Shown here: one piece after another, positions 24,344 through 35,900 of the stretch
Layout of the letters: each line of letters starts with the position of its first letter
How positions within the stretch are numbered: position 1 is the first letter of the stretch
NCBI GenBank assembly: GCA_009739215.1
Contig: VSJF01000002.1
Location: 1,240,001 to 1,304,000 of the forward strand
DNA: 64,000 bases
Direction of reading: 5' to 3'
Origin: Floccularia luteovirens
Lineage: Eukaryota; Basidiomycota; Agaricomycetes; Agaricales; Squamanitaceae
Position numbers and translations under genes: made by a program
Notes under the pieces: generated by a model
The model's input: only the letters and a program-made list of their open reading frames with translations
Told to the model about the DNA's origin: nothing
Databases searched by the model: none

Positions 24344-25668
24344 TCATGCTGCGTCGATCCACTCCGCAATCGCTTTGAGAGTTCTGGTTCTCGCTGGTTC
24401 ATGCCACGAAAAGACCAAGTAGTCATGAATTCCATCCGGATCTTCATAGTATCTTACCATTCCCTCGCCTTCTTTCACCCCATTGCCTGCCCCGAGGTCC
24501 TTCACCATTCTATCTTTTAGAAATCTAATTTGAGGCAATAATATTTCTGCCCCTCCAGCCACGATGAACGTTCTCGGAAAACCGGAAAACGTGATCTTGA
24601 ACTTCGGATCACTGGCAGATGGCGAGACATATCGATTATGTTCGGCAAAGCCTAATCCATGTGGGCCTAAGAAGGCGGATTTTGCGTAATCGAATGCAGG
24701 GCTAGTAGGTTCGCCAATAATATCGCAGGGAGGGGGCATATCTGTTGGCCAGGCATGTGTTTTGGAGCCAAGGTCGCACCAAGGGGAGAGAAGAATGAGA
24801 GCACCGGGTGGGCTAGGTATTTTACCCTCTGTGGTATCTTTGGACTCAGTAAGGTAGCGGGTGAGAGCATGAGCGAGATTGCCTCCCGCTGAATCACCCT
24901 CGATTATGATATCAGATGATGCAAAGCCGATGTCATTCACGAGATAATTGTAACCAGCTAATGCGTCGATAAGAGCAGTAGGAAACGGAGCTGCGGGCGC
25001 GAAAGGTTTTGCGGCAGATACGCGATACTCTATAGAGAAAACGCGATTAACAGGACGTGTATGCTGAAGAAAGCCTCTGGCGATGTTCGCTGTCACGTCC
25101 TTCGGGTTTCCCGAGAGGCGGACATATGAGCCCCCGTGAAGTGCATAAATAACTTTCTCTCCAGGTTGTGGGCGAGATGCAACTTCAATTTGGGTACCGT
25201 TTTTGTGCATCCAATATCCAGGTATACGAATGGAAGAAGCGGATGCGGCAGTTGCCCAAATTTTGAGGTCACCCACTATGAGATGAGGGACTGGGTCCAC
25301 CCAAACTCCGTTGACATCCGGGACGATAGCTAAGTGATTAGGTGTTTTGGTCAAAGGTCCGGCTCTGGTGACGAGATATAATGAAGGTGAGTTTTGAAGT
25401 ATAGCACTTGACTTACTGGGTCATTATGAAAGTTAAGTGGCGAAGAAAGCTTAACGATCAGAGTTCTACCTAATGACCAAGATTGGCGCGGTCTCCATGA
25501 TCTATTCGTTAAATTAGTTTAGCGGTTCGAGCTCATAGCATGTAATGTAAGAACAGACTTGGGTATGCCGAGAACAATCCACAGCGGAACGCGAAGGAAT
25601 AAGGTACTGAGAAGCTGGTAGGTGAGGTAAACACCTTTGATGGGTTGATTTCGAAAAGCATAGGACAT
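24344..25668 (-). CDS. Alpha/beta hydrolase, hormone-sensitive-lipase (HSL) type esterase
   Basis: Carboxylesterase/lipase-like enzyme. ATG at 25668 (MSYAFRNQPIKGVYLTYQ) with a hydrophobic N-terminal segment (LSTLFLRVPLWIVLGIP) that could anchor it to a membrane. Two introns: one ending near 25503, giving PKSWRPRQSWSLGRTL, and one near 25416-25366. Catalytic features: oxyanion-hole HGGSY at about 25130, nucleophile elbow GDSAGGN near 24890, and the acid/histidine pair near 24425 (EDPDGIHDYLVF). Stop TGA at 24344-24346. Length about 400 residues, normal for the fungal family. The natural substrate is unknown. Confidence 0.88.
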
Positions 25669-26081
25669 GATTTCGATGAGTGAAGAGACTCGGGCGAGGC
25701 TCAGGAATGTAGTCAAGAGTCGGACCTGCGTCGATTAATTAATACAATTAATAATCATGTGATGGTTGTATATGTTCTCACTTAAATTTGACACTTTTTT
25801 CTCATGTTATTGTTGACATTATTTCTAAGTATTAAGCGAATGCTTCATAAGTTGAGTACGTCTGGACCTCGGAGTTGTTACGGAGTATCTCAAAACTTTG
25901 CAAATTCATGACTTGGTCATATTTAAAACTTACTCTGTGCTAAACCGTCAGCGAAGTGACATAATATGTTGAGGTTGTTACTTCTTACCAGGTGTAGTTC
26001 TAACAGATATGCATGGCACGTGACGAAAACCTGCAACCGGCAAATTAAACACACATAAAAGCTTTGCACTGTTCTGCGACA
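25669..26081. other. Divergent intergenic region (esterase / Emi1-like)
   Basis: About 410 bp between two divergent starts, AT-rich, presumably shared promoter sequence. No ORF, repeat or RNA gene seen. Confidence 0.5.
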
Positions 26082-26581
26082 ATGTCCAAGCTAGATTTCA
26101 AAACAGCCAAGTTACAAGAGGAGGCCTATCTGCGTTTGTTGTACCCTGAACCGAAGGACATTCCAGGCTGTATCAGCCTTTTTGATACATATATTTCCTG
26201 CGGGGGTGAGCATACACAAATTGGGCATTGTAATAGACACTTACAATCTAATGTTAGCTATCAGATCGCAGGTCAAATCAGTATATAGATACGGAGAAAG
26301 GCAACGCTGCACGGACAAATGGGAAGATGTCAAGTTTTGTATGAGCTTAAAGTCGTTACATCCGGAGGAGCAGCGCGAAGCCTTGATTGATCGGCGAGCT
26401 GCCTGGTGGGCGACGAGAAGGATGAGTCGAAGTAGCGAGGATGTCTGGGACATCAGGGAGTACGCAAAGCATTTATTTTCATAATGAATGGTAAACTTAC
26501 AGAGTGATTTGCAGTGAACCATTAAAAACGTTCCCGAAGCCAATCACATATGAACCACAGAATACAAACCCGATTGGCTGA
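26082..26581 (+). CDS. Emi1-like protein, DUF3128
   Basis: Small protein of the family of budding-yeast Emi1 (early meiotic induction, linked to mitochondrial function). ATG at 26082 (MSKLDFKTAKLQEEAYLR). The first intron (gtgagc to the ttag near 26260) splices CISLFDTYISCG to AIRSQVKSVYRYGE, matching the family; the second joins VWDIR to EPLKTFPKP with TGA at 26579-26581. Conserved residues: CTDKWEDVKFC and RRAAWWATRR. The paired cysteines resemble twin-CX9C proteins: the DKWEDVKF segment lies between two Cys ten residues apart. Head-to-tail with MCM2, 170 bp apart. Confidence 0.85.
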
Positions 26582-26751
26582 TAGAATATTTACACTTAAG
26601 TAGATAGTTTTTGTATGTAGATAGAATCCATTAAGCTATTAATGTGTTCTGAAATGAATTTGTCCATTCAAAAAACGCGCTTTCAAACTCAGCTAATAAC
26701 GAACGCGTCGCGTCTCTGCTCATCACTGCACTCTTCCTATCACTCCTAACA

Positions 26752-29700
26752 ATGGTAAGCTGTTATCGTTTCAAATTTTAACGTTCTAACCTAATTGTGA
26801 ATGTCTGCAAGTCTAATCGTGGGTCAAAACGTCAAAGATCAGTTTCACCCACTGCAGCTTCATCGCCAGTACAGAGAAATTCACCCTCTGGGCAACAAGA
26901 GGCGCGTTCTTCTCTTCCTCCCTCCTCTCCACCAGCACCTTTTTCCGATGGAGATGACATCATGGATGATGGAGACGCGCTGAGGGACGTTGACGATGTG
27001 GAGGAGGAAGAAGACGGAGAAGATCTTTTTGGACAAACTCTTGATGAGTAATGAAAGTCACCATTCCTGAAGGATGTTATATTAAAATTGCTTTTCAGAG
27101 ACTATGCTGCGAATGAGCTTCTGGATAGATACTCTGATGCTGACCTGAATGATGATGAGGAACTTGAAGAACTGTCAGCTGCTGCACGACGCGACGTCGA
27201 AAGAAAGCTGGCACACAGAGATCGACTTGAACGAACTGGGAAACGTGGTGCACGCGCCGCTCGTCGTAGCCGTGCCCCCGCTTTCCTTGGAAGTGATGGT
27301 TATGATGAAAATGAAGACATGGATAATGAGCTAGGAATATCCCTCATGAAAAGACGAACGAGAAGGCAATATGATGAGAGGAGAGATTTGGATGATTTGG
27401 ATGGAGTTGAAGATGTATGCTTTGTAAAGCCCATTCTCTGTATTGTGATATTGATCAATTTACCAGGAAATACCACTGGAACAATTGAGTGATATCAAAG
27501 CCAAATCGATAGTCGAGTGGATTGCCAATGATCGAGTTCGAAGATCTATTGTCAGACACTTCCGGCACTTTTTGATGACTTATGTGGATGAGCATGGTTC
27601 GTCTGTGTATGGAGAACGTATTCGTAATTTGGGTGAAAGTGAGAACCGTTTCTGACCCGATTATAGTAATTGAGACTCACACTCTTTCAGTCAATGCCGA
27701 GTCCCTTGAAGTATCTTATCTTCACCTGGCTCTCTCAAAGCCCATCTTGGCGTATTTCCTGACTAACTCGCCTTCCGCAATGTTGGAAATATTTGATGAA
27801 GTAGCACTGGAAGCTATCGTCGTCTACTACCCCTCCTATCAACGTATTCACTCAGAAGTTCATGTACGAATAGCTGATCTACCACTGAGCTCGACACTAC
27901 GAGACCTACGACGCGCCAATCTCAACAATTTAGTTAGAGTCTCCGGTGTCGTGACTCGACGGAGTGGGGTGTTTCCACAGCTAAAATATGTCAAATTCGA
28001 CTGTCGTAAATGCGGTGCTGTTCTAGGGCCATTTTACCAAGATGCAAGCAGAGAGGTCAAGATCAGTTATTGTGCGAATTGTGAGAGTAAAGGTCCATTC
28101 CCAGTCAATTCTGAGCAGGTCAGCCAATCGAGTTTTACAATATTTCATACACTAAATTTTGTTCGTAGACTGTATACCGTAATTATCAGAAAATGACACT
28201 CCAGGAATCTCCAGGTTCGGTACCTGCTGGGCGCCTTCCGAGACATCGCGAAGTAATCCTGCTCTGGGATCTCATAGATAGCGCCAAGCCAGGTGAAGAA
28301 GTTGTACGTTAAGGACAATAATCCTTGATTTTTTCACAATTAACTTTTCTGCATATAGGAAGTAACAGGGATTTACCGGAATAATTTTGATGCATCCTTG
28401 AACTCTAAGCATGGTTTTCCCGTTTTCTCCACCATTATTGAGGCAAATCATATCAACAAAAAAGAAGACCTTTTTGCGGCTTTCAGATTGACCGAAGACG
28501 ACGAAAAGGAGATGCGGAACCTCGCACGGGACGACCGCATTCGCAGGCGAATAATCAAGTCCATTGCACCCTCCATCTATGGCCATGAAGATATCAAAAC
28601 AGCGATTGCCCTGTCATTGTTTGGAGGTGTTCCGAAAGATATAAACCACAAGCACAGAATCCGTGGAGATATAAACGTGCTCTTGCTTGGAGATCCTGGA
28701 ACAGCCAAATCACAGTTCCTCAAATATGTAGAGAAAACTGCCCATCGATCTGTATTTGCAACCGGGCAGGGTGCCTCAGCTGTCGGTTTGACTGCAAGTG
28801 TACGCAAAGATCCTGTGACACGAGAATGGACATTAGAAGGCGGAGCACTTGTCCTTGCAGACAAGGGAACCTGTCTTATTGACGAATTCGACAAGATGAA
28901 CGACGCGGATAGAACTTCAATTCATGAAGCCATGGAGCAACAATCTATCTCTATCTCAAAGGCTGGCATTGTCACTTCCCTGCAAGCGCGATGTGCGATT
29001 ATTGCAGCTGCAAATCCTATTCGTGGACGTTACAACCCCACTATTCCATTTCAACAGAATGTTGAACTTACAGAGCCTATTTTATCACGTTTCGATGTAA
29101 TGTGTGTTGTAAAGGATACTGTTGACCCTGTTATGGATGAGCTACTGGCGAGGTTTGTGGTCGGTAGTCATTTAAGGAGTCACCCAAAATTCGACAAAGA
29201 AACAGAAGAGATGGATGTTGGAACAACATTGGATGCAGATGTACGTTTAAAGCGCATTTGACTGTGACTGTGATGTTAATTTATCGCCTGGTTTTAGATT
29301 ATACCACAAGATGTTCTTCGGAAGTATATCATGTATGCTCGTGAAAAAATCCGCCCAAAACTCTACGATCTCGATCAAGAAAAATTGGCTAGACTTTTTG
29401 CAGACCTTCGCCGAGAATCTATGGCAACTGGTTCATACCCTATTACTGTCAGGCACCTAGAGAGTATGATTCGTATGGCAGAGGCTAGCGCTAAGATGGC
29501 TTTAAGAGAATATGTGCGCCCCGATGATATCGACCTCGCTATTGAAGTTGCTGTCGGCAGTTTTGTTAATGCTCAGAAAATGAGTATCAAGAAGACATTA
29601 CAAAGGGTATCTGTGTCAACTATTCCAACTATCCATATCTTACTAATACCGGATTATTTCGTATCTCTGTAGGGCTTCAGGAAGTATTTGACACAATCTA

Positions 29701-29998
29701 AAGATCATGAAGAACTGCTTGCCTTCTTACTTGGTGGACTAATCAAAGATAAAGCAAGACTTCACCAGTTGCAGCGACATGAACAGCCAGAATTTGTTAC
29801 AATCAAACTCGCGCAGCTTGAAGAACGAGTACGTGAAGTTACTTCCTGTTACATTCTCAGTCTTACCATTAGACTGGTCTCTAGGCCAAGGAGCATGAAA
29901 TCTTCGATATATCTCCATTCCTGCGTTCTAAAATCTTTACTACAAATGGTTATAAACTAAAAGATAACATTATTGAAAAACACTTCAGAATGGATTAA
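26752..29998 (+). CDS. MCM2: MCM2, DNA replication licensing helicase subunit
   Basis: Subunit of the MCM2-7 replicative helicase. The ATG at 26752 is a one-codon coding exon: an intron starts right after it and splicing continues with [15 protein letters not shown]. An acidic/Ser N-terminal tail (with [10 protein letters not shown]) fits the Mcm2 histone-binding and kinase-target region. Zinc finger at about 28000-28110 ([11 protein letters not shown] and [10 protein letters not shown]). AAA+ ATPase: Walker [16 protein letters not shown] at 28690, Walker [12 protein letters not shown] at 28870, sensor 1 AAANP at 29010, arginine finger LSRFD at 29085. The C-terminal winged-helix end [14 protein letters not shown] is in the last exon, after an intron with donor at about 29829; TAA at 29996-29998. 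Complete and typical. Confidence 0.95.
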
Positions 29999-30156
29999 AA
30001 CTGTCTTTCAGAAAGGAGACACGTTGCAATGTATCTCCTTATATTTTTGTACATCACTAGCTAGGATCTGTGACTATTAGTTAATATAAATGTACATTTA
30101 AAGGATGAGTAGTGGTCGAGGAACGATGTAACGCCAGAGGACCAGATGACCCGTGA

Positions 30157-31040
30157 TCAGGAGCTAGCTGTTGTTGACGTAGGTGGAGAAGCAAGCTCTC
30201 CTTGGGAAGCGATGGGCTTATCCAATCCGTCCGGTGTTTCTGTCGTACTAGTTGAAGCAAGAACGGTGTCCTCTGCAGGTCTTGTTTCAGATTCTGCTTC
30301 CTCGTCATCATCCATAATTTCTAAACCAGGTGTTAGCAAGTATCACAACATATATATCATATATTTCTAACCATCCGCATATATTTCTGGATGCTCTCTG
30401 AAGCAGGTTTGCATAGCTTTGAATTTTTCGACACAGTTAATGCCTTTAGGCTCTTCTTCAGAATAGACGAAGCAAGAGAAAGCTTCTCTGAACTCGGCAC
30501 CGCATGGGCCGTGAGCCATACCACCTAAGCAAGGACAGTCCCAGTTGATTTCTCCTGTTACAGGATTGTATGCCCCTTGACTGGACTGTGCATCCCCATC
30601 ACTTCCTTCAGGTTTATCCGAGTCGGTTGAGGTTTCGTCTAATGTTTCATGAGGCTTTGATTCAGATTCTGTCACCAGAGCAACAGCAGGCGCGGGCGTA
30701 GATTGGGAAGCTGACAAATTAGAAGCCGAGTCCGTTTTATGTGACGATGATGTAACCTTTGCTTGTGTTGCAAGAGGTGACTGTCCCATAGCTATAATGT
30801 CAGGTTGGAAATTATATAACGTGAAAGTAAGAGGTAAGTTCTCTCACTTGAATGAGGGTGGGGACTATCAAGTGCTATGCGGTGACTGTCTGTCGTCAAA
30901 CGCCATGTTACATAAAATAAGGTAGCTGCGGAGGTACCGTATGCTACTTTGGCGAATCTACTTGGCCCGAGTTGATATGTTTGACGAGCACTAGTTTGTA
31001 TACACCTGCGTAAAGGTAGTCGGGTAACCCAGGAGAACAT
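30157..31040 (-). CDS. MIA40: Mia40, mitochondrial intermembrane-space import oxidoreductase
   Basis: Oxidoreductase that traps and oxidises cysteine-rich proteins entering the intermembrane space. ATG at 31040. The N-terminus is a mitochondrial presequence ([20 protein letters not shown]) followed by a hydrophobic segment ([17 protein letters not shown]), as in fungal membrane-anchored Mia40. A Ser/Thr/Glu-rich linker follows. The CHCH domain at about 30560-30380 has the redox CPC motif ([14 protein letters not shown]) and twin CX9C pairs ([11 protein letters not shown] and [11 protein letters not shown], each with nine residues between Cys). A final intron (gttaga...tttag) joins YAD to [10 protein letters not shown] and an acidic tail; TGA at 30157-30159. 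All functional cysteines are present. Confidence 0.94.
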
Positions 31041-31348
31041 TTTGGAAGGTAGCAGGGTAAGCTGACTGAGGAGAAACGAAATTTGAATCCATTAAAAAAT
31101 GAGCTTACTAAGCGACGGCTTCTAGTTTAAACATTGACAACTCTCATCGGCATCCGTCATTTCAATAACATGCAATTTAACGTCGCAACTATACATACCA
31201 GCTCAATAAAGCTACAATGCCCCTCGATCAAACTATTTTACAATTTACAAACTCCCAAACATCACAAGGACAGTAGTGCAGGCTCAGATAGCATAATTTC
31301 TGTATATTGAATCAAGTGAGAACCAAATGCATACCCCCAAGGCGATGA
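31041..31348. other. Intergenic
   Basis: About 300 bp, AT-rich, between the Mia40 start and the end of the NFKBIL1-like gene. No feature seen. Confidence 0.5.
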
Positions 31349-32233
31349 CTACTCACAGGTTGGAAGGATGTTCTTCTCCTGGGCCATCAACTCGTTGAGA
31401 CATCTGGCAACGATGCCAACCCCTTCTTCAACCACAGCCTTATCCTCCTTTGATACATTATTCATCAGCCGACGGAAACGATCCGGATGCCAGCGCAGTT
31501 GAGCTCTCCGTATTCTTTCTTTACGCGTGTGATTCTGAGAATGGTATGATGAAAGTAGGAATGATGTTATGGCAGTAGGTGTAATGTCTTCCACCTTCCT
31601 TGGTTGCGTGCGGAGTGGCCATGGAATGCTGGAAAATGTGACTGTTTCCGGTGGAACCGCCATCGTTGACCACTGGTTCTCGTATTTGGTCCAGGCTTCT
31701 GCCATGTTGCTTCTCTTGGCCTGTTCTTTTCTTTCTAGCGACTCTCTTTTCTGGGCAGAAATAATGCGTCTATCGGCTGCCTTCCTTTTATTTTCCAACT
31801 CATGTTTCTGTCTAATCTTCTCCTCGACCTTTCTGAGTTCCTCCCGTACGATTCGTGCCTGCGTTTGTTCTATATATGCTCTCTTGAAATCTAATGCCTC
31901 CTGTCGAATCCATTGATCTGCTTTCGTTTCGTACTGGTACTGCCTTATCTCTTCGATGTACGACTTCTCGTCCGAATGCCTCCCAATATCCCTGCCGCTG
32001 AATATGGTTTGCTCCAGAACCCATCTTTCTGTTTTCTGGTTCTGTCTGTTTTGCTGCTCGAGGACCCAGGTGTATGTATTCGTCATACCTTGCCAAGGTT
32101 TCGTGGATATGGTATCTGCGCGGGATTCTGATCTGTGGGGTACAAGGCGATTGGGATTGGATTCTTGCTGGGTCTTGTATGGTTTGTGAGAGTGATAGTA
32201 TTTGACAGAAGATGTCTGTAGGTGTGTTGCCAT
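31349..32233 (-). CDS. NFKBIL1-like protein with a J-like C-terminal motif
   Basis: Single long exon, 294 residues, ATG at 32233 (MATHLQTSSVKYYHSHKPY). The middle is a highly charged helix (EELRKVEEKIRQKHELENKR) of likely coiled coil. The C-terminus carries RRAQLRWHPDRFRRLM and then VARCLNELMAQEK, the arrangement seen in fungal relatives of NF-kappa-B inhibitor-like 1 and reminiscent of a degenerate J domain (WHPDRF instead of HPD-K). A gtgag sequence overlaps the final codons; splicing there would give a stop almost at once, so the end hardly changes. Function in fungi is unknown. Moderate confidence in the family, low in any role. Confidence 0.65.
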   Translation of the reverse strand: MATHLQTSSVKYYHSHKPYKTQQESNPNRLVPHRSESRADTISTKPWQGMTNTYTWVLEQQNRQNQKTERWVLEQTIFSGRDIGRHSDEKSYIEEIRQYQYETKADQWIRQEALDFKRAYIEQTQARIVREELRKVEEKIRQKHELENKRKAADRRIISAQKRESLERKEQAKRSNMAEAWTKYENQWSTMAVPPETVTFSSIPWPLRTQPRKVEDITPTAITSFLLSSYHSQNHTRKERIRRAQLRWHPDRFRRLMNNVSKEDKAVVEEGVGIVARCLNELMAQEKNILPTCE

Positions 32234-32928
32234 TGGCAGAATAGTAGAGGCTTTCCGTGTTCTTAGGGACGTAATCTCTCACTAGTCCCATTGTTGGTTT
32301 TATAAGTTTCGACGGTGGTACAGCTTTTTAGTGCATTGCCAAAGCGTGATAACCACGCAATCTCATGATGCTCGTCTGAATTAACCCACTGATTGGTGGA
32401 AGCTGTGATGAGGTATGTATATCAAAGCCTCATTGCATCCCATGTGTTCCATGATGCAAGATCATTGAGGTAAACACGTTGCAGAAGATATACATCAAGC
32501 TCTAGTTACTTATTAGATACGATGATTAAACACCAGGTCACCCTAATTGTAATTATAGAAGCCTCGCTTTGTTAAAGTTATAGTTCAACTCGTTTTATTC
32601 TCAAGATGTTTGTCTAGTGGGAATACTTATCGATGCAGGGAAACCAAGACAACTCGTGATTGGCATTGACAGGGTCATGATAAACAGGTGTGTTATATCC
32701 GTAAGAACAGAAAGACAAGAAAAGGAATAGAAGATGAAGAATTGTGTTTTCATTAACATAGTTCAAATGACCAGAGTGGAGAAATAAAATATAAATTCCC
32801 TTAATAAATGAGAGACTTTGCAAAGATAGCGAGCGACTATGTAGATGGCAGAACCTAAGAAAAAAAAAATTTAGCAGATGTAGAAGGACACACGAACTAC
32901 CTGGCTTACACTAATAACAACATGTGGT
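32234..32928. other. Intergenic between NFKBIL1-like and Sec7 genes
   Basis: About 700 bp, AT-rich, holding the 3' region of the Sec7 gene and the 5' region of the NFKBIL1-like gene (both minus strand). No coding-like frame or RNA gene recognised. Confidence 0.5.
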
Positions 32929-35900
32929 CTAAAAGCTAAGAGGCGTTTGAACCTTTCCTGGAGTACCCATCTGCAAAAATGATAAAACTAAAGGGATAGA
33001 ACTGTTTTGCTGGCACTGTATTTCCAAGTCTCGACCTGACCAAAGGATACCGTCGTAATGTTGGTCTTCCCTACCGGTATTACCTTCGTCCATATCCGGA
33101 GAATCATCTTCTCCATTTAATTTATTAAGCGCAAGGTCAATTTCGTTCTTTCCAGCTCCTAAGCGATGGTAGAACTTGCTGCGAGATTTAGAGCGGGAAA
33201 GTGCCGAGATATCCCTGTCATTGCCGACAAATTGGGCATCATTCCTTCCGTTATGTGCAATTCCGTTTGACTTGTTAGTTGCGTAAGAGTTGGGAGTAGT
33301 TCCGAGGAGAGTGTCTTGCAAGACTTTGAAGGCGATAACCTCTGCTGCCTTGAAAAATTGCGAAGCGACTGGAGATCCTGACCCTCCTGATGCAGATGTG
33401 ACGTTTTCGATCTGTCTTTTGAGAGATACAGCCCACTGGTGACGGATGAGTGGATCATCGACGCTGAACATGTACCTTCTCTTCAAGGACTTCTGGTTCA
33501 AAAAAGCTAACTGGAAGGTATTGCGCATGAAAGCACGTTCTACCACCAAGCTATTACTCAACGGAAGCCCGGAATAATTGAGAGCATTTGGGCCGGATCT
33601 GCACATTACCATCGTCTTGAAGCCAAGAGATGTTCCCATCACACGGAATGACACCTCGGATGATTTTGAGAAGGTTAAAGTAGGGGGCTCGAATACTAAG
33701 TCTTGGCCATAAAGTTGTATCGTAAGTTGTGGATCTGCTTGTGGGATGCGAAGAATGATAGGTTCTGATTGAACTTTGTAAGTGAGGCGAGATGGTAAGG
33801 GGCGTTTGATTATAATCGGGATATCCACAGGATTTGATGCAGAGTTTCTACACTGACACAGCCTCTCCTGCCGTACGGACTCATAAACTTCTTCCAAAAG
33901 TTCATCAGACACTAGGTGTCTAACATCATATCGTCTGAACGCCTCTAGGAAATCGTTTACCTGAACATTATGCTTAGGATGACCTGTGTGCCCGGCTCCT
34001 TGTGCGAATCCACCATGAAGTAGTTCGTTTAGTTGGGCAAGAGCCCTCACAAGGCGGATAGCTAGATCTTTATCATATGCGACAATTTTTGCGTTGGCTT
34101 CATACCACCGGCTCGAGAATGCGTCGAGCAGATAATCTAAAGGACTCCAGCTGTGATGTGATCGTGGCGGGATGTTTATTGAGTAGAGGAAAACTCGTAA
34201 AGCTCTGTCCACTCTCAAGCCAACAAAACCGAAGCAATCGAGATAAGCCTTCAAAATAGATTTGGATGTCCGTCGTGACAGGTATTCTCCCAAGGTGGCT
34301 CTGTCCAAGTCGAAAGTCTTGAACAGTAGTTGACCAACCAAGTTAGAATCGTACGCCATACCATTCTTAGATAAGAGGATATTGATCGCTTTGTCAGGAT
34401 CTTGGGTGAACTGCTCTACGAATGAGGCCAAAAAGGGACTACGAAGCCCTTTTCCATGATTTGACATTTTCGTTTGTGGTTCGGTGCGATCGGGTCCAAA
34501 GCGTAGGTGGGAGAGTTGTATCACATTCTTCACGACGTACTTCCTGTCCAACGGACTCGGCTTATACGTATCCATGAGGTTGTCCAGATCCTGTATCACT
34601 GGCTTAGCGATAACAAGAATGTCATTGAACAGAAACAAAAAGCGGTCTTTGACTGTGTTTGGATTCACGACTTGCAGAACTGGAGAAGACAAGATTAACT
34701 TGCGGGGGGGATCGTCAATAGCTGATGCCCAGACGGGACTGCGGGACGCTCGTGAAAGACTTTCATCCAAACGTTCCAAAATGATAGAACCCTGAGATCC
34801 AATGTTCCCACCTAGTGAATATTGGGAAGATGTGGTGGAAGATGATTCTGATGTTGAAGGTCCTGGATAGTCACTTAATGACGACAACGGATCAGGGGTG
34901 CTTGAAAGAAGAGGATCTGATCTTGATGGGAGGTTAGTTGGAGAGTCATGTAACGATGCATAGGAGTTGTCTAGTCCAATATTGAAATCCATGTGTATAT
35001 TTTTCCTTGCTGGAATATATATCAGCTGAAGATTCCCATCGAGTGCACAATATCCTTACCATTTGACGAGGAACTGTCATTCTCAGGGGTCTCAGACATT
35101 GCTTGTTTCTTTCCGAGTAGAGTGTCTCCACTGGTGCTTGTCGGGGTGCTACCAATATCCTCCCAGTCCGTACCAAGGTCATTATCCTTCCCACGCAAAA
35201 CATCAGAAAGTGATGGTTTCTTCTTCAGAAGCGACGATTGGTGGGGCTCGACGGGGGCAGCGGATACAGAAGCAATTGAAGGAGGTGAAGCTCCCTGGGA
35301 AGGAGACGTCTTCTTCTTATTGTTCTTACTTAACCACTGTTTTACTCCGGGAAGTGTCATTGGAAGCTTCAAGTTAAGAGAACCTCCATTCTGCTGTTCC
35401 CCTAGGTTATCGAGATTGAAGTGGTCTCGTGATGATGGTGAGGGGCTTAAGCCACTGTCTTGCACATATTTGATTAATAGGCGAGTATCAGAAGCCTGAT
35501 GGGACAATTTTCTCTCTCGATTGATATCAGATGATGAGAAAGCTGAGGCGGAAGGGGACAAACGATGTTCTTCGGGATTGTTTGAGAGAGAGACGATGTC
35601 TGGAGTCGAGGAGGATGCATTAGGGATGCCCTTCGCGCGGTTCCGTTGATCCTCCAACATCCTCATACCGGGGAAAGGGAAAAGCTTCGCATTCTTATAT
35701 TTCGATAAGTCGGCAGATGAGGCCGGTGGAATAGGAGATGCGCCTCCACGAGATGGTGCATGTAACCCCAAAGACAATATAGACACAGATGCAGAAGGGG
35801 ATTGCATTAAGGGTTGTTGATTCTGGAATTGAGATAACGGATTCGAAGAGTCAACTCTATCTGTCTTTGTGCTGGTCAGACTAACGCCGCTTTCCCGACT

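Noticed and set aside
31812..32291. 159-codon minus-strand frame overlapping the NFKBIL1-like gene
   Set aside because: It is a shadow frame of the 294-codon exon, which has the better composition and the WHPDRF motif.
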